Assembly: GCA_033811195.1 (NCBI GenBank)
Contig: JAPXOZ010000024.1
Span: forward strand, 1-22,253
DNA: 22,253 nt
From: Cacconaster sp033811195
GTDB lineage: Bacteria; Bacteroidota; Bacteroidia; Bacteroidales; UBA932
Reading direction: 5' to 3'
Below, piece by piece: positions 1 to 6,784 of the stretch; position 1 is the stretch's first letter; every line of letters starts with the position of its first letter. Below the pieces are notes generated by a model. That model saw only the letters and a list, made by a program, of their open reading frames with translations, searched no databases and was not told where the DNA came from. The translations under genes and the position numbers were made by a program.

Positions 1-1
1 T

Positions 2-736
2 ATGAAGAGTGCACATGGCGACTTTTCGTACGATTGGGCTTTTGCTCCCGATTGGCACTTAAAAGTGGAAACTTATTATCAATGGCTTTATAATATACCT
101 GTAAAAAATGATCCTGACGAAACTTATACCATGTTACAGATAGGTGGCGCGGGTGACAATGTAATTATGCGAGAGGGAAATCTGGTAAATAAAGGCACGG
201 GGAAAAATTATGGGGCGGAATTTACCATTGAGAAGTTTATGAGTAAAAATTACTATCTCCTGTTTAATTCCACCATTTACAGATCAACCTTCACAAACGG
301 ATTCAACAAAAAAGAGTGGAGTACCATTTTCGACGGAAGATATCTCTTTAATCTTGCTTCAGGCTACGAGCTGCCACTTAAAAAAGGATGGACGCTCTTT
401 GCCGATTTAAAGGGGTCTTTGGCCGGCGGTACTCGTTACACTCCCGTTTTGGAGAATCAAAGTAGAATTGAGCACAGAATAGTTATCGATAATACTCGTA
501 TTAATGAATTGCAAGTACGTGATTATTTCAGAATCGACTTGCGAATAGGTTACAGGAAAAATTGGAAAAGGGTTACCGAAGAATTATTTATCGACTTCCA
601 AAACCTGACAAATAGAAAAAATCTTTATGGCCTCTTTTATGATATTGAAACGGGCACCTATAATGAGATGTTGTTACAGGGCTTTTCCCCAATGATTACA
701 TATAGGCTTAACTTCTCTATAAGCAAGAAAAAATAA
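2..736 (+). CDS. TonB-dependent outer-membrane receptor, C-terminal part (5' end outside window)
   Basis: The reading frame is open from the window edge, so the Met at base 2 is probably internal and the gene starts upstream. The 244 visible residues look like the last strands of a 22-stranded TonB-dependent beta-barrel: alternating polar and aromatic residues, repeated amphipathic strands (YYLLFNSTIY, GWTLFADLKG, YFRIDLRIGY), a typical 'DFQNLTNRKN' turn near the end, and a final strand YRLNFSI. Such receptors sit in the outer membrane and import siderophores, vitamins or glycans using TonB energy. The plug domain and the N-terminal carboxypeptidase-like domain that would indicate the subclass are not in view, so the substrate is unknown. 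The protein ends in Lys-Lys-Lys after the last strand rather than in the usual terminal aromatic residue. The family call is fairly sure. Confidence 0.8.
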   Translation: MKSAHGDFSYDWAFAPDWHLKVETYYQWLYNIPVKNDPDETYTMLQIGGAGDNVIMREGNLVNKGTGKNYGAEFTIEKFMSKNYYLLFNSTIYRSTFTNGFNKKEWSTIFDGRYLFNLASGYELPLKKGWTLFADLKGSLAGGTRYTPVLENQSRIEHRIVIDNTRINELQVRDYFRIDLRIGYRKNWKRVTEELFIDFQNLTNRKNLYGLFYDIETGTYNEMLLQGFSPMITYRLNFSISKKK

Positions 737-771
737 AACGTGATTTTCGAATAGGAATAAAATTGAAAGTG

Positions 772-779
772 TATATTTG
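772..779 (+). promoter_or_regulatory. Putative -7 promoter element TATATTTG before the nitroreductase gene
   Basis: TATATTTG matches the Bacteroidetes -7 consensus TAnnTTTG and lies 55 bases before the ATG at 835, in the gap after the TonB receptor. No good -33 TTTG is seen at the usual 19-21 nt spacing; a TTTTCG lies slightly too far away. It probably starts the nitroreductase/AhpD transcript. Confidence 0.4.
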
Positions 780-834
780 TAGGTGACAGAGAAAATGTGA
801 AAACAATAATTTATTGACCATTTAATTCAATAGC

Positions 835-1563
835 ATGTCATTACAAGAAATACTGGAATACCGCCGTTCCGTCAGATATTTCGACGAAGCGAAAGAGCTG
901 GATACTAACAAGGTAAGACGATGTATAGAACTCGCAACGCTTGCACCAAACAGTTCCAATATGCAACTGTGGGAATTTTATCACATAACCGACCCCGAGA
1001 TGATGAAAAAAATATCTCACGCTTGTCTGGACCAAAAAGCAACAAAAACGGCGAAGCAGATCGTAGTTTTCGTTACTCGCCGTGATTTACACCGTAAACG
1101 TTCTAGGGCTATTTTGGAATTTGAAAAGGGGAATATTGCCCGTTATAGTCCACCTGAGCGACAAGAAAAACGATGGAAAGATCGTCTAATGTACTATAAC
1201 CGTCTTATGCCGTTTATATACAGTAGGTTCTTTTGGCTACACGGTTTTTTTAGGAAGATACTCGCCACATCCATATCCCTATTCCGTCCAATGGTAACAA
1301 CAATATCAGAAAGTGATATGCGTGTGGTCGTGCATAAAACCTGCGGTTTGGCAGCACAGACTTTTATGATTGCTATGGCAGAAATCGGGTATGATACCTG
1401 CCCTCTGGAGGGTTTTGACAGCCGTAGAGTAAAAAGGCTACTCAAACTTCCTTGCAGTGCCGAAATCAATATGGTTATTCCTTGCGGAATCCGAAAGGGG
1501 ACACTTGGAATTTGGGGAGAACGATTTAGGGTACCGTTTGAAGAGGTGTATAAGAAGGTATAG
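835..1563 (+). CDS. Nitroreductase-family FMN oxidoreductase with a long central insertion
   Basis: A 242-residue protein. The N-terminus shows the nitroreductase FMN-binding signature (YRRSVRYF, residues 9-16) and the LATLAPNSSNMQLW helix and loop. The C-terminal part has the GYDTCPLEGFD segment and a PCGIRKG strand typical of the family. Family members are usually homodimeric cytosolic flavoenzymes that reduce nitro compounds, quinones or related electrophiles with NAD(P)H. Between these parts, roughly residues 85-165, lies an extra basic and aromatic stretch (YYNRLMPFIYSRFFWL) that is longer than in classical members and could form a membrane-proximal or substrate-lid element (inference). 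The AhpD-like gene begins 42 nt downstream on the same strand, so the two are probably cotranscribed. The physiological substrate cannot be told from sequence. Confidence 0.85.
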   Translation: MSLQEILEYRRSVRYFDEAKELDTNKVRRCIELATLAPNSSNMQLWEFYHITDPEMMKKISHACLDQKATKTAKQIVVFVTRRDLHRKRSRAILEFEKGNIARYSPPERQEKRWKDRLMYYNRLMPFIYSRFFWLHGFFRKILATSISLFRPMVTTISESDMRVVVHKTCGLAAQTFMIAMAEIGYDTCPLEGFDSRRVKRLLKLPCSAEINMVIPCGIRKGTLGIWGERFRVPFEEVYKKV

Positions 1564-1605
1564 TCAGGCTAACAATAGTCAAGTAGAGACTAAAACAATA
1601 AACGT

Positions 1606-2256
1606 ATGACCAAAAATAAAAGTTTATCTGAAGTAGTAATCCAAAAAGGCGCGATTAAACGAAAGTTCAGTTTGCGGGAACTTTATCGTTCTTTCGTTTT
1701 TGCCCCGAAAGCGATATCAATACTTATTGGAAATCGAAAAAAGAAATTAATTGACGACCAATTGATAGAGCGTTTACAACTGGCCGTTACCGAAGTAAAT
1801 GGCTGCGCGGTATGTTCTTATCAGCACACCAAAATGGCTTTGCAACAGGGCATGAGCGGTGAAGAAATAGCCAGTTTGTTGAGCGGAGGCACTGATTTCA
1901 TCAAGCCAGAAGAGGCAAAAGCAATAATGTTTGCCCAACACTTTGCCGATTCAAGAGGATTTCCTAAAATAGAAACTTACGATGCGATTGTAGAAGAATA
2001 TGGCAAAAAAGAAGCACGCATTATTCTTGCGGCATGCCAGGTCATATTATCAGGAAACATATTCGGAATCCCTTTCAGCGCATTTCTTGCGAGACTTCAC
2101 GGGAAACCATACGAAAACAGCTCACTTTTTTATGAATTGGGGATGATTATAGTAGGAGGCTTATTATTACCCATTGCACATATTCATGGATTGCTTAGAA
2201 TTATGTTTGGTTTACCAAATGCAAGATTTGATCGAAAGCAAGAGAAAAGTGAGTGA
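1606..2256 (+). CDS. AhpD/carboxymuconolactone decarboxylase-like protein with intact redox site
   Basis: A 216-residue protein. Residues 63-74 carry the AhpD core E-x3-C-x2-C-x3-H (E63, C67, C70, H74), followed by a helix (MALQQGMSGEEI) normal for the AhpD/CMD fold. AhpD proteins use this dithiol with the Glu/His relay as alkylhydroperoxidase or thiol reductants. The N-terminal 45 residues (FSLRELYRSFVF) and the C-terminal hydrophobic segment at about 180-203 (ELGMIIVGGLLLPIAHIHGLL) extend beyond the minimal domain, and the latter suggests membrane association. It follows the nitroreductase gene by 42 nt and is followed by a close paralog. A role in thiol or peroxide redox chemistry is inferred from the motif; the substrate is unknown. 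Confidence 0.82.
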   Translation: MTKNKSLSEVVIQKGAIKRKFSLRELYRSFVFAPKAISILIGNRKKKLIDDQLIERLQLAVTEVNGCAVCSYQHTKMALQQGMSGEEIASLLSGGTDFIKPEEAKAIMFAQHFADSRGFPKIETYDAIVEEYGKKEARIILAACQVILSGNIFGIPFSAFLARLHGKPYENSSLFYELGMIIVGGLLLPIAHIHGLLRIMFGLPNARFDRKQEKSE

Positions 2257-2263
2257 GAGTTGA

Positions 2264-2285
2264 CCTAAATTTGTGAATATTTAGG
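2264..2285. promoter_or_regulatory. Inverted repeat CCTAAAT-N8-ATTTAGG overlapping a -7 element
   Basis: CCTAAAT (2264-2270) and ATTTAGG (2279-2285) form a perfect 7-bp inverted repeat with an 8-base centre. The left arm overlaps TAAATTTG (2266-2273), which fits the TAnnTTTG promoter element, 49 bases before the ATG of the second AhpD-like gene. It could be an operator placed on the promoter, or a weak hairpin at the end of the upstream transcript. No T-run follows, so a terminator is less likely. Confidence 0.4.
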
Positions 2286-2321
2286 ACTTAAGATGCCAAA
2301 GTAGAACTAACACAGAAACCC

Positions 2322-2966
2322 ATGACTAAAAATATAAATATGTTCAAATATGCGGTCCAACAGGATAGACATAAACGAACATTTAGTGTATCGGAGCTTT
2401 ATCGTTCTTTCGTTTTTGTCCCAAGCGTGATTGCAAAAGTGATGGGAAATCGAAAAAGTAAATTAGTTGACGATCATTTTAAAGAGCGCTTGCTGTTAAC
2501 TGCAACCGGAGTGAATGGTTCTGCTGCATGTGCTTCTCTGCACACAAAAATTTCTCTGAAAAAGGGAATGAGCAAGGAAGAAATAGATAGTTTTTTGAAT
2601 GGAGGCACCGATTTTATTAAGCCTGAGGAGGCAAATGCAATAATTTTTACCAAACACTTTACAGATTCGAGAGGATACCCTCAAAAGAATTCTTACAATG
2701 AGATTGTAAAGGAATATGGTGCGCCAAAAGCGCGTGTCATTCTTGCAATATGTCAAGGCATATTAGCTGGGAACATATTTGGGATCCCCTTCAGTGCATT
2801 TCTTGCCAGACTTCAAGGGAAACCCTACAAAAACAGCTCACTTTTTTATGAGTTGGTAATGATCATAATGGGATTTGTGAGTTTTCCCATTGCACTTATT
2901 CATGGACTGCTAAGAAGTTTATTTGGTTTACCAAATGAAAGATTTGATAAAAAGCAGCAAGAGTAA
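2322..2966 (+). CDS. AhpD-like paralog with degenerate redox site
   Basis: A 214-residue paralog of the preceding protein, aligned residue for residue across the core. At the active site Glu63 has become Gly (codon GGA) and the first redox cysteine C67 has become Ser (codon TCT). C70 and H74 remain. Without the CxxC pair and the Glu relay, classical AhpD disulfide chemistry should be impossible, although a single-thiol activity or a structural/regulatory role stays open. The frame is otherwise intact and the C-terminal hydrophobic helix (about 180-203) and the FGIPFSAFLARL block are conserved, so it appears to be maintained rather than decaying. It may have its own promoter in the 65-nt gap. 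It is convergent with the downstream minus-strand hydrolase gene, with only 11 nt between the ends. Confidence 0.82.
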   Translation: MTKNINMFKYAVQQDRHKRTFSVSELYRSFVFVPSVIAKVMGNRKSKLVDDHFKERLLLTATGVNGSAACASLHTKISLKKGMSKEEIDSFLNGGTDFIKPEEANAIIFTKHFTDSRGYPQKNSYNEIVKEYGAPKARVILAICQGILAGNIFGIPFSAFLARLQGKPYKNSSLFYELVMIIMGFVSFPIALIHGLLRSLFGLPNERFDKKQQE

Positions 2967-2977
2967 ATCAAAACCAA

Positions 2978-3808
2978 TTAAATTGACAGCTCATAACCGA
3001 CATAAAACTGTGTGAGCTGCTCGCCTAAAATGTTTTTCAACTGATTATAGGCACCATCGCCAGTGCAATGGCCTGTCACGAAACTGGTAGAAGGGAAACG
3101 ACTTTTGAGCTCTTGTCCTAACTTCACTATCTCTTCCCCGGTTTCAAATTCCGTATTGTTTTGGCTATCCAACAGATGAAATCCACCCATCACGCAAGCT
3201 ATTTGACCACCTCCTTCTACTGTTACACTTTCCAATATATTTAGCAAGCCGCTGTGTCCGCAACCTGTAAAAACACATCTTTGTTCCTTCCCAACTATAA
3301 CAATCATCTCGTGGTCGAAGTCATCATTTATAAGTTCAACTCCTATGCTTTTAAAAAGCGTTCGATTGGCTTTAGGAAACGGATGTTTTCTGATTTTGGG
3401 CCTTAAAACAAGGATATCCTCGCCAAGCGACGCTCTATCGTCGACAACGATCAACCGCTCTTTAAGTCTTTCGAAATCAAAATCGACACTTATTTTTCTC
3501 AAACTATTTCTCGAAGAGTAAAACTCACGATTAAATATCTGTGAAGAGAGGACTATTTTGGCTTTTTGGTTAATCTTCAAAAATTCCGGCAATCCGCCCA
3601 TATGGTCGGAATGTCCGTGCGAAACAAAAAGATAATCCACATCACTCAACTCAATATTCAAACGCCTCGCGTTGCGTGCAAACAGATCCGAAGCACCAAC
3701 ATCGAGCAGGCATTTATAACTCTCAGTTTCAAGATAAACAGATAGGCCGTGCTCGGTCTCAAAACCGGCCTCAGTTGCCCTGTTATCCGATAAAACAACA
3801 ACCCTCAT
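2978..3808 (-). CDS. Metallo-beta-lactamase-fold hydrolase (MJ0301/COG1237-like)
   Basis: A 276-residue protein. Metal-binding motif H-x-H-x-D-H is present as SHGHSDHMGG (H64, H66, D68, H69). Later metal ligands appear in FTGCGHSGLLN and MGGFHLL, and a GHCTG element lies near the C-terminus. The N-terminus (DNRATEAGFETEHGLSVYLE) is characteristic of the COG1237 subgroup, whose archaeal relatives act as a beta-ribofuranosylaminobenzene 5'-phosphate synthase-type enzyme; most bacterial members are uncharacterised. There is no signal peptide, so it is probably cytosolic. The start codon lies 2 nt after the stop of the acyltransferase gene, so the two are probably translationally coupled in one operon. 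The fold and metal site are certain; the substrate is not. Confidence 0.85.
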   Translation of the reverse strand: MRVVVLSDNRATEAGFETEHGLSVYLETESYKCLLDVGASDLFARNARRLNIELSDVDYLFVSHGHSDHMGGLPEFLKINQKAKIVLSSQIFNREFYSSRNSLRKISVDFDFERLKERLIVVDDRASLGEDILVLRPKIRKHPFPKANRTLFKSIGVELINDDFDHEMIVIVGKEQRCVFTGCGHSGLLNILESVTVEGGGQIACVMGGFHLLDSQNNTEFETGEEIVKLGQELKSRFPSTSFVTGHCTGDGAYNQLKNILGEQLTQFYVGYELSI

Positions 3809-3810
3809 AT

Positions 3811-4878
3811 TTATCTTCCTCCCGTAATCAATCCGTAAAATTTAGGAGTATATCTTCTGAGCACACTACCCAACAGAATGCCTATTGCAATTATTATTAT
3901 AGGAAGAATAAAATAGCTGACAATGGATACAATTTCATTTTTTCCGGCAATATAAAAGAGAGCCTTCTGTGCATATTTTAAGAGTGGCATGTGAAAAAGG
4001 AAAACGAAAAATGAAAAAGAAGAAAGAGTAAGAAGGGTTTTATTTACACTCTCCTTATTTTTCATTATAACATCATAAAGACTCCAAACAGCCAATATGC
4101 CAACTACGATACCAAGGCGGTGTAGTATTAATAATGGACCTGTTGCACTATAGTTTTGACACAAAAGTATAGTTTTAACAATGACTATTAAGACCCACAG
4201 GAATAGAAATATCAGATTATATTTTTGGGTGAATTGTTTGGTGAGATATTCGCTTTTGTAGAGTGCCAAATAGGCTCCCAGGGAAAAGAACAAAACAGAT
4301 TCACTGGTATACAACACAAGCCTGAAACGAAAAGCCACTAACCAAATAATGAAAAACAGGATAATCGGTATAAATCGCAAATGTTTGATCAACCGGTAGA
4401 TCAGTGGGGAAAAAGCAACCAGAACAATCAAATCCCTCAAAAACCATAATTGAGCCGGGATAGGATTAATAAATATTAAATCCAAAACCCTGATAAATGA
4501 ATAATCTACATCTGATACAAGGTTCTTAGATAATGGAGAAAGTCGTAGAGTAATGTGAATAATCAGCCCCAATATCGACCAAAATAAAAATGGCACTAAT
4601 AGCGACTTCGCTCTTTTCTTATACTTTAGGATAAATTCACTTTTTGTTCCTTGAAAATTCAGAAAAAACAAATATCCTGAAATAATGAAAAATATCGGCA
4701 CAGCTACTCTTGCAATACCCTGGCTGATAAATTGTTGAATAAAAATATTGAATCCGGCATCAAGACGAAATGCTACCTCACCCAATTGCAATTTTAAATG
4801 ATAAGAGTGAACAAATACAACCATTATCATTGAAATAAATGAAATGACTCTTAACTTATCACTCAAATACTTATTCAT
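3811..4878 (-). CDS. Acyltransferase-3 family integral membrane protein
   Basis: A 355-residue polytopic membrane protein with about ten hydrophobic segments. The first segment carries the family motif of an Arg followed by a hydrophobic helix ending in an essential His (KLRVISFISMIMVVFVHS; H24), and a second typical element is FFIISGYLFFLN. Acyltransferase-3 proteins transfer acyl groups, mostly acetyl or succinyl, to sugars of envelope polysaccharides or small molecules at the inner membrane. Its start overlaps the end of the upstream 65-74 residue membrane protein by 8 nt, and its stop is 2 nt from the metallo-hydrolase start, so the three genes form a packed unit. The acceptor is unknown; no glycosyltransferase cluster is adjacent. 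Confidence 0.85.
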   Translation of the reverse strand: MNKYLSDKLRVISFISMIMVVFVHSYHLKLQLGEVAFRLDAGFNIFIQQFISQGIARVAVPIFFIISGYLFFLNFQGTKSEFILKYKKRAKSLLVPFLFWSILGLIIHITLRLSPLSKNLVSDVDYSFIRVLDLIFINPIPAQLWFLRDLIVLVAFSPLIYRLIKHLRFIPIILFFIIWLVAFRFRLVLYTSESVLFFSLGAYLALYKSEYLTKQFTQKYNLIFLFLWVLIVIVKTILLCQNYSATGPLLILHRLGIVVGILAVWSLYDVIMKNKESVNKTLLTLSSFSFFVFLFHMPLLKYAQKALFYIAGKNEIVSIVSYFILPIIIIAIGILLGSVLRRYTPKFYGLITGGR

Positions 4879-5068
4879 TTTTTTTCTCTTTTCGTTTCCG
4901 CCATACCTGCGCTAAGATAATAAAACCTATCACTACGAATGCTAAGATGAAATCATGATCTCTGTAAACAGGGAGGCTACCCATTAACCACCTTATAAGC
5001 CATAGAATCAACAAATAGGTTACATAACCGGCTAATGCGGCAAGGACTAAATAAAATTTTGATTTCAT
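4871..5068 (-). CDS. Small two-helix membrane protein
   Basis: Read from the ATG at 5068 this is 65 residues (MKSKFYLVL...). An in-frame upstream ATG at 5095 would give 74, but it falls within a putative -7 element (5093-5100), so the shorter form is preferred. There are two hydrophobic segments (about residues 5-25 and 40-55) and a strongly basic tail (RKRKEKKNE). Its 3' end overlaps the acyltransferase start by 8 nt, suggesting coupled translation and possibly a subunit or assembly role. I do not recognise the family. Confidence 0.55.
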   Translation of the reverse strand: MKSKFYLVLAALAGYVTYLLILWLIRWLMGSLPVYRDHDFILAFVVIGFIILAQVWRKRKEKKNE

Positions 5069-5092
5069 AGTCTCAGTTGTATTAATTCCACA

Positions 5093-5100
5093 CAAAAGTA
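5093..5100 (-). promoter_or_regulatory. Putative -7 element (TACTTTTG on minus strand)
   Basis: On the minus strand this reads TACTTTTG, fitting TAnnTTTG, between the end of the 5105-6022 gene and the small membrane protein. A TCTG, one mismatch from TTTG, lies 20 nt upstream at 5121-5124. It would start the acyltransferase/hydrolase unit independently of the upstream gene. Confidence 0.35.
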
Positions 5101-5104
5101 AGAA

Positions 5105-6022
5105 TTATATCTTCCTTTTACAGAATAAATCTCTGAAACTGCTATGCTTACGATGCAGGAGCCAGACGATGATCAAGCCAAAGAAGAAGGTGGAGGTAAA
5201 TGTCTCTATCATATGACTGAGTCTTACGCTGGCTACAGGCAGCAAGGGATTGGGCAAAATGTGTCCTAAATGAGGTGCAGCCAGAAGAAACCCCACCAAC
5301 AATGCCGTTATCCAGGGTTTAACATTGGATCCGGCAATTATTGGCAATACTATCAGCGCAAAGAGCACTCCCCGAACCAATTGGAGTAAAATCAGTTCCG
5401 GATTGTTGCGGATTGTCCCCAAAGTGTGAGCAAAGAAAGGCTCTATCTCTCCCGGACTACCATAAAATGCTCTGAGTTCGGGATTCTGCCATGCGATATA
5501 GTATCCTGCTACCCAGTAAATTATCAGATATGAAACAGCAATAACTGCAAGTTTTAAAAGAAGCTGCATAATTGGCATTTTCCATGTTGGCTTACTTACG
5601 CCCACATCTCTTTTCTTCCATTTTTTGCATATCAAGACGGCAAGCGGAATAAAAATAAGCGGAATGGATAAACCCATAATAAAGAGGTGGGGAAGCAGTT
5701 CGGGCGAAACAGTGATTTCTGAAAGAAAATACCAAGTTTCAATCTGAGTAATAAATGTAAATGACCCGTAGTAAGCAAAAGCGAGGGCCAATGCCAGCCG
5801 CCAACCGCGCCATCGCGAAGTAACGATCAATGCAACTATTAAAAGGGTATTGATTATGGCCAAAACGAGCGTACCAACCTCTTGGCTGAGTAACCCTAGC
5901 TCCGATTGACCCTGCGGTATCAAGTCGCCGACAGCCATTGCTCCTATTATCCAAATGGGAAAATAGAGGATAACCAATAAGATTATCCTAAAAGTCCATG
6001 ATAAAGTTTTTTTAAAATTCAT
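5105..6022 (-). CDS. Multi-pass membrane protein of unknown function
   Basis: A 305-residue protein with roughly seven or eight hydrophobic segments, starting with a basic N-terminus followed by a helix (RIILLVILYFPIWIIGAMAV). Longer polar loops lie around residues 135-150 (KKWKKRDVGVSKPTWK) and 175-205 (AWQNPELRAFYGSPGEIEPF). The C-terminus is basic (LLHRKHSSFRDLFCKRKI) and probably cytoplasmic. No catalytic motif that I recognise is present. It lies 36 nt before the small membrane protein on the same strand, so it may be cotranscribed with the acyltransferase unit. Function not assigned. Confidence 0.7.
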   Translation of the reverse strand: MNFKKTLSWTFRIILLVILYFPIWIIGAMAVGDLIPQGQSELGLLSQEVGTLVLAIINTLLIVALIVTSRWRGWRLALALAFAYYGSFTFITQIETWYFLSEITVSPELLPHLFIMGLSIPLIFIPLAVLICKKWKKRDVGVSKPTWKMPIMQLLLKLAVIAVSYLIIYWVAGYYIAWQNPELRAFYGSPGEIEPFFAHTLGTIRNNPELILLQLVRGVLFALIVLPIIAGSNVKPWITALLVGFLLAAPHLGHILPNPLLPVASVRLSHMIETFTSTFFFGLIIVWLLHRKHSSFRDLFCKRKI

Positions 6023-6073
6023 ACTGTATTAAGTGTGGTCTATCTATCGAGAGTATAAATAACCGATATTCCA

Positions 6074-6081
6074 CAAAATTA
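6074..6081 (-). promoter_or_regulatory. Putative -7 element (TAATTTTG on minus strand)
   Basis: On the minus strand this reads TAATTTTG, 52 nt before the ATG at 6022, in the 159-nt gap between the pabC-like gene and the membrane protein gene. No -33 element is obvious. Nothing else is seen in this gap; no hairpin with a T-run marks the end of the pab operon. Confidence 0.35.
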
Positions 6082-6181
6082 ATGGAGAATCTTAAAAATA
6101 GGAAGTCAGACCTAATACATTTGTGTTAATTTTTACACAAATAAACCCGATAAACTTACTTACTTGCCCCGTAGCTCTTTG

Positions 6182-6775
6182 CTAACTCTTGATTATCTTC
6201 TCCACACTCAATCCCACTCCATCTTCAATGCCCAGCATGGCGTTGATAAGATAGATTTTGTCGAAATGGTGTAAATCATTCACCGTTATGGGTCTCTCGC
6301 GGATTCTTTTTTCCAAAAGGAGTTTTTTACGTTTTATGCCGTTTAGCAGATAGGTATCGGGGGTAAAAAAAACGTTCTCTTTTCTGAACACCACATTGCT
6401 GAATGAGGTGTCGGTAATGCAATTATTTTTAACAATCAATATTTCGTCGCAATCTCCTTTTTCTTGCAGCAATGCGTTGAGTTGTGTCCTGTCGGAATAT
6501 TTAAATGAATAATCTAAGTCAGCCTCAACGAGTTTTAGAGAATGAATAGTTTTTAGTCGGTAATCGAAATATTTGACGGAAATGATCTCTTTGTGATAGA
6601 CAACGCTACACTTTATCTTGTTGCTCTCTGCCAACTCTGGTGGAATCCGGGCCGACAAATCGGGTAATTCCGGTGCGGAAAATCCGAAATGAAGTGCTGT
6701 TTGGCGCATTCGCTCCCGGTGTGCTTCGATATTTTGCACGATGTCGTTTTTTATACATATGGTTTCGAGGAACAT
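6182..6775 (-). CDS. pabC: PabC-like class IV aminotransferase (aminodeoxychorismate lyase type)
   Basis: A 197-residue protein, shorter than the 270-residue E. coli PabC but typical of a compact Bacteroidetes form. The probable PLP lysine is K92 in SFKYSDR, and the cofactor-site loop ITDTSFSNVVF (residues 120-130) has Asp where many relatives have Glu (TExxxSN). The FTPDTYLLNGIKRKKLL segment is also typical. Aminodeoxychorismate lyase removes pyruvate from 4-amino-4-deoxychorismate to give p-aminobenzoate for folate. The start lies 9 nt downstream of the PabB-like gene, which strongly supports this role over branched-chain or D-amino-acid aminotransferase activity. Confidence 0.8.
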   Translation of the reverse strand: MFLETICIKNDIVQNIEAHRERMRQTALHFGFSAPELPDLSARIPPELAESNKIKCSVVYHKEIISVKYFDYRLKTIHSLKLVEADLDYSFKYSDRTQLNALLQEKGDCDEILIVKNNCITDTSFSNVVFRKENVFFTPDTYLLNGIKRKKLLLEKRIRERPITVNDLHHFDKIYLINAMLGIEDGVGLSVEKIIKS

Positions 6776-6784
6776 AGCTTTTAC

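Larger units (their letters stand above)
1606..2966 (+). repeat. Tandem duplication of AhpD-like genes
   Basis: The genes at 1606-2256 and 2322-2966 encode colinear proteins that align without gaps through the active-site region. They share long identical blocks such as LYRSFVF, GGTDFIKPEEA, GNIFGIPFSAFLARL and SSLFYEL. DNA identity is also evident, for example in the coding of 'ELYRSFVF'. This is a local gene duplication followed by divergence. Confidence 0.9.

Noticed and set aside
2987..3019. CAGCTCA/TGAGCTG inverted repeat at the convergent gene ends
   Set aside because: It lies within the metallo-hydrolase coding end, with a 19-nt loop and no T-run; a terminator call would be weak.
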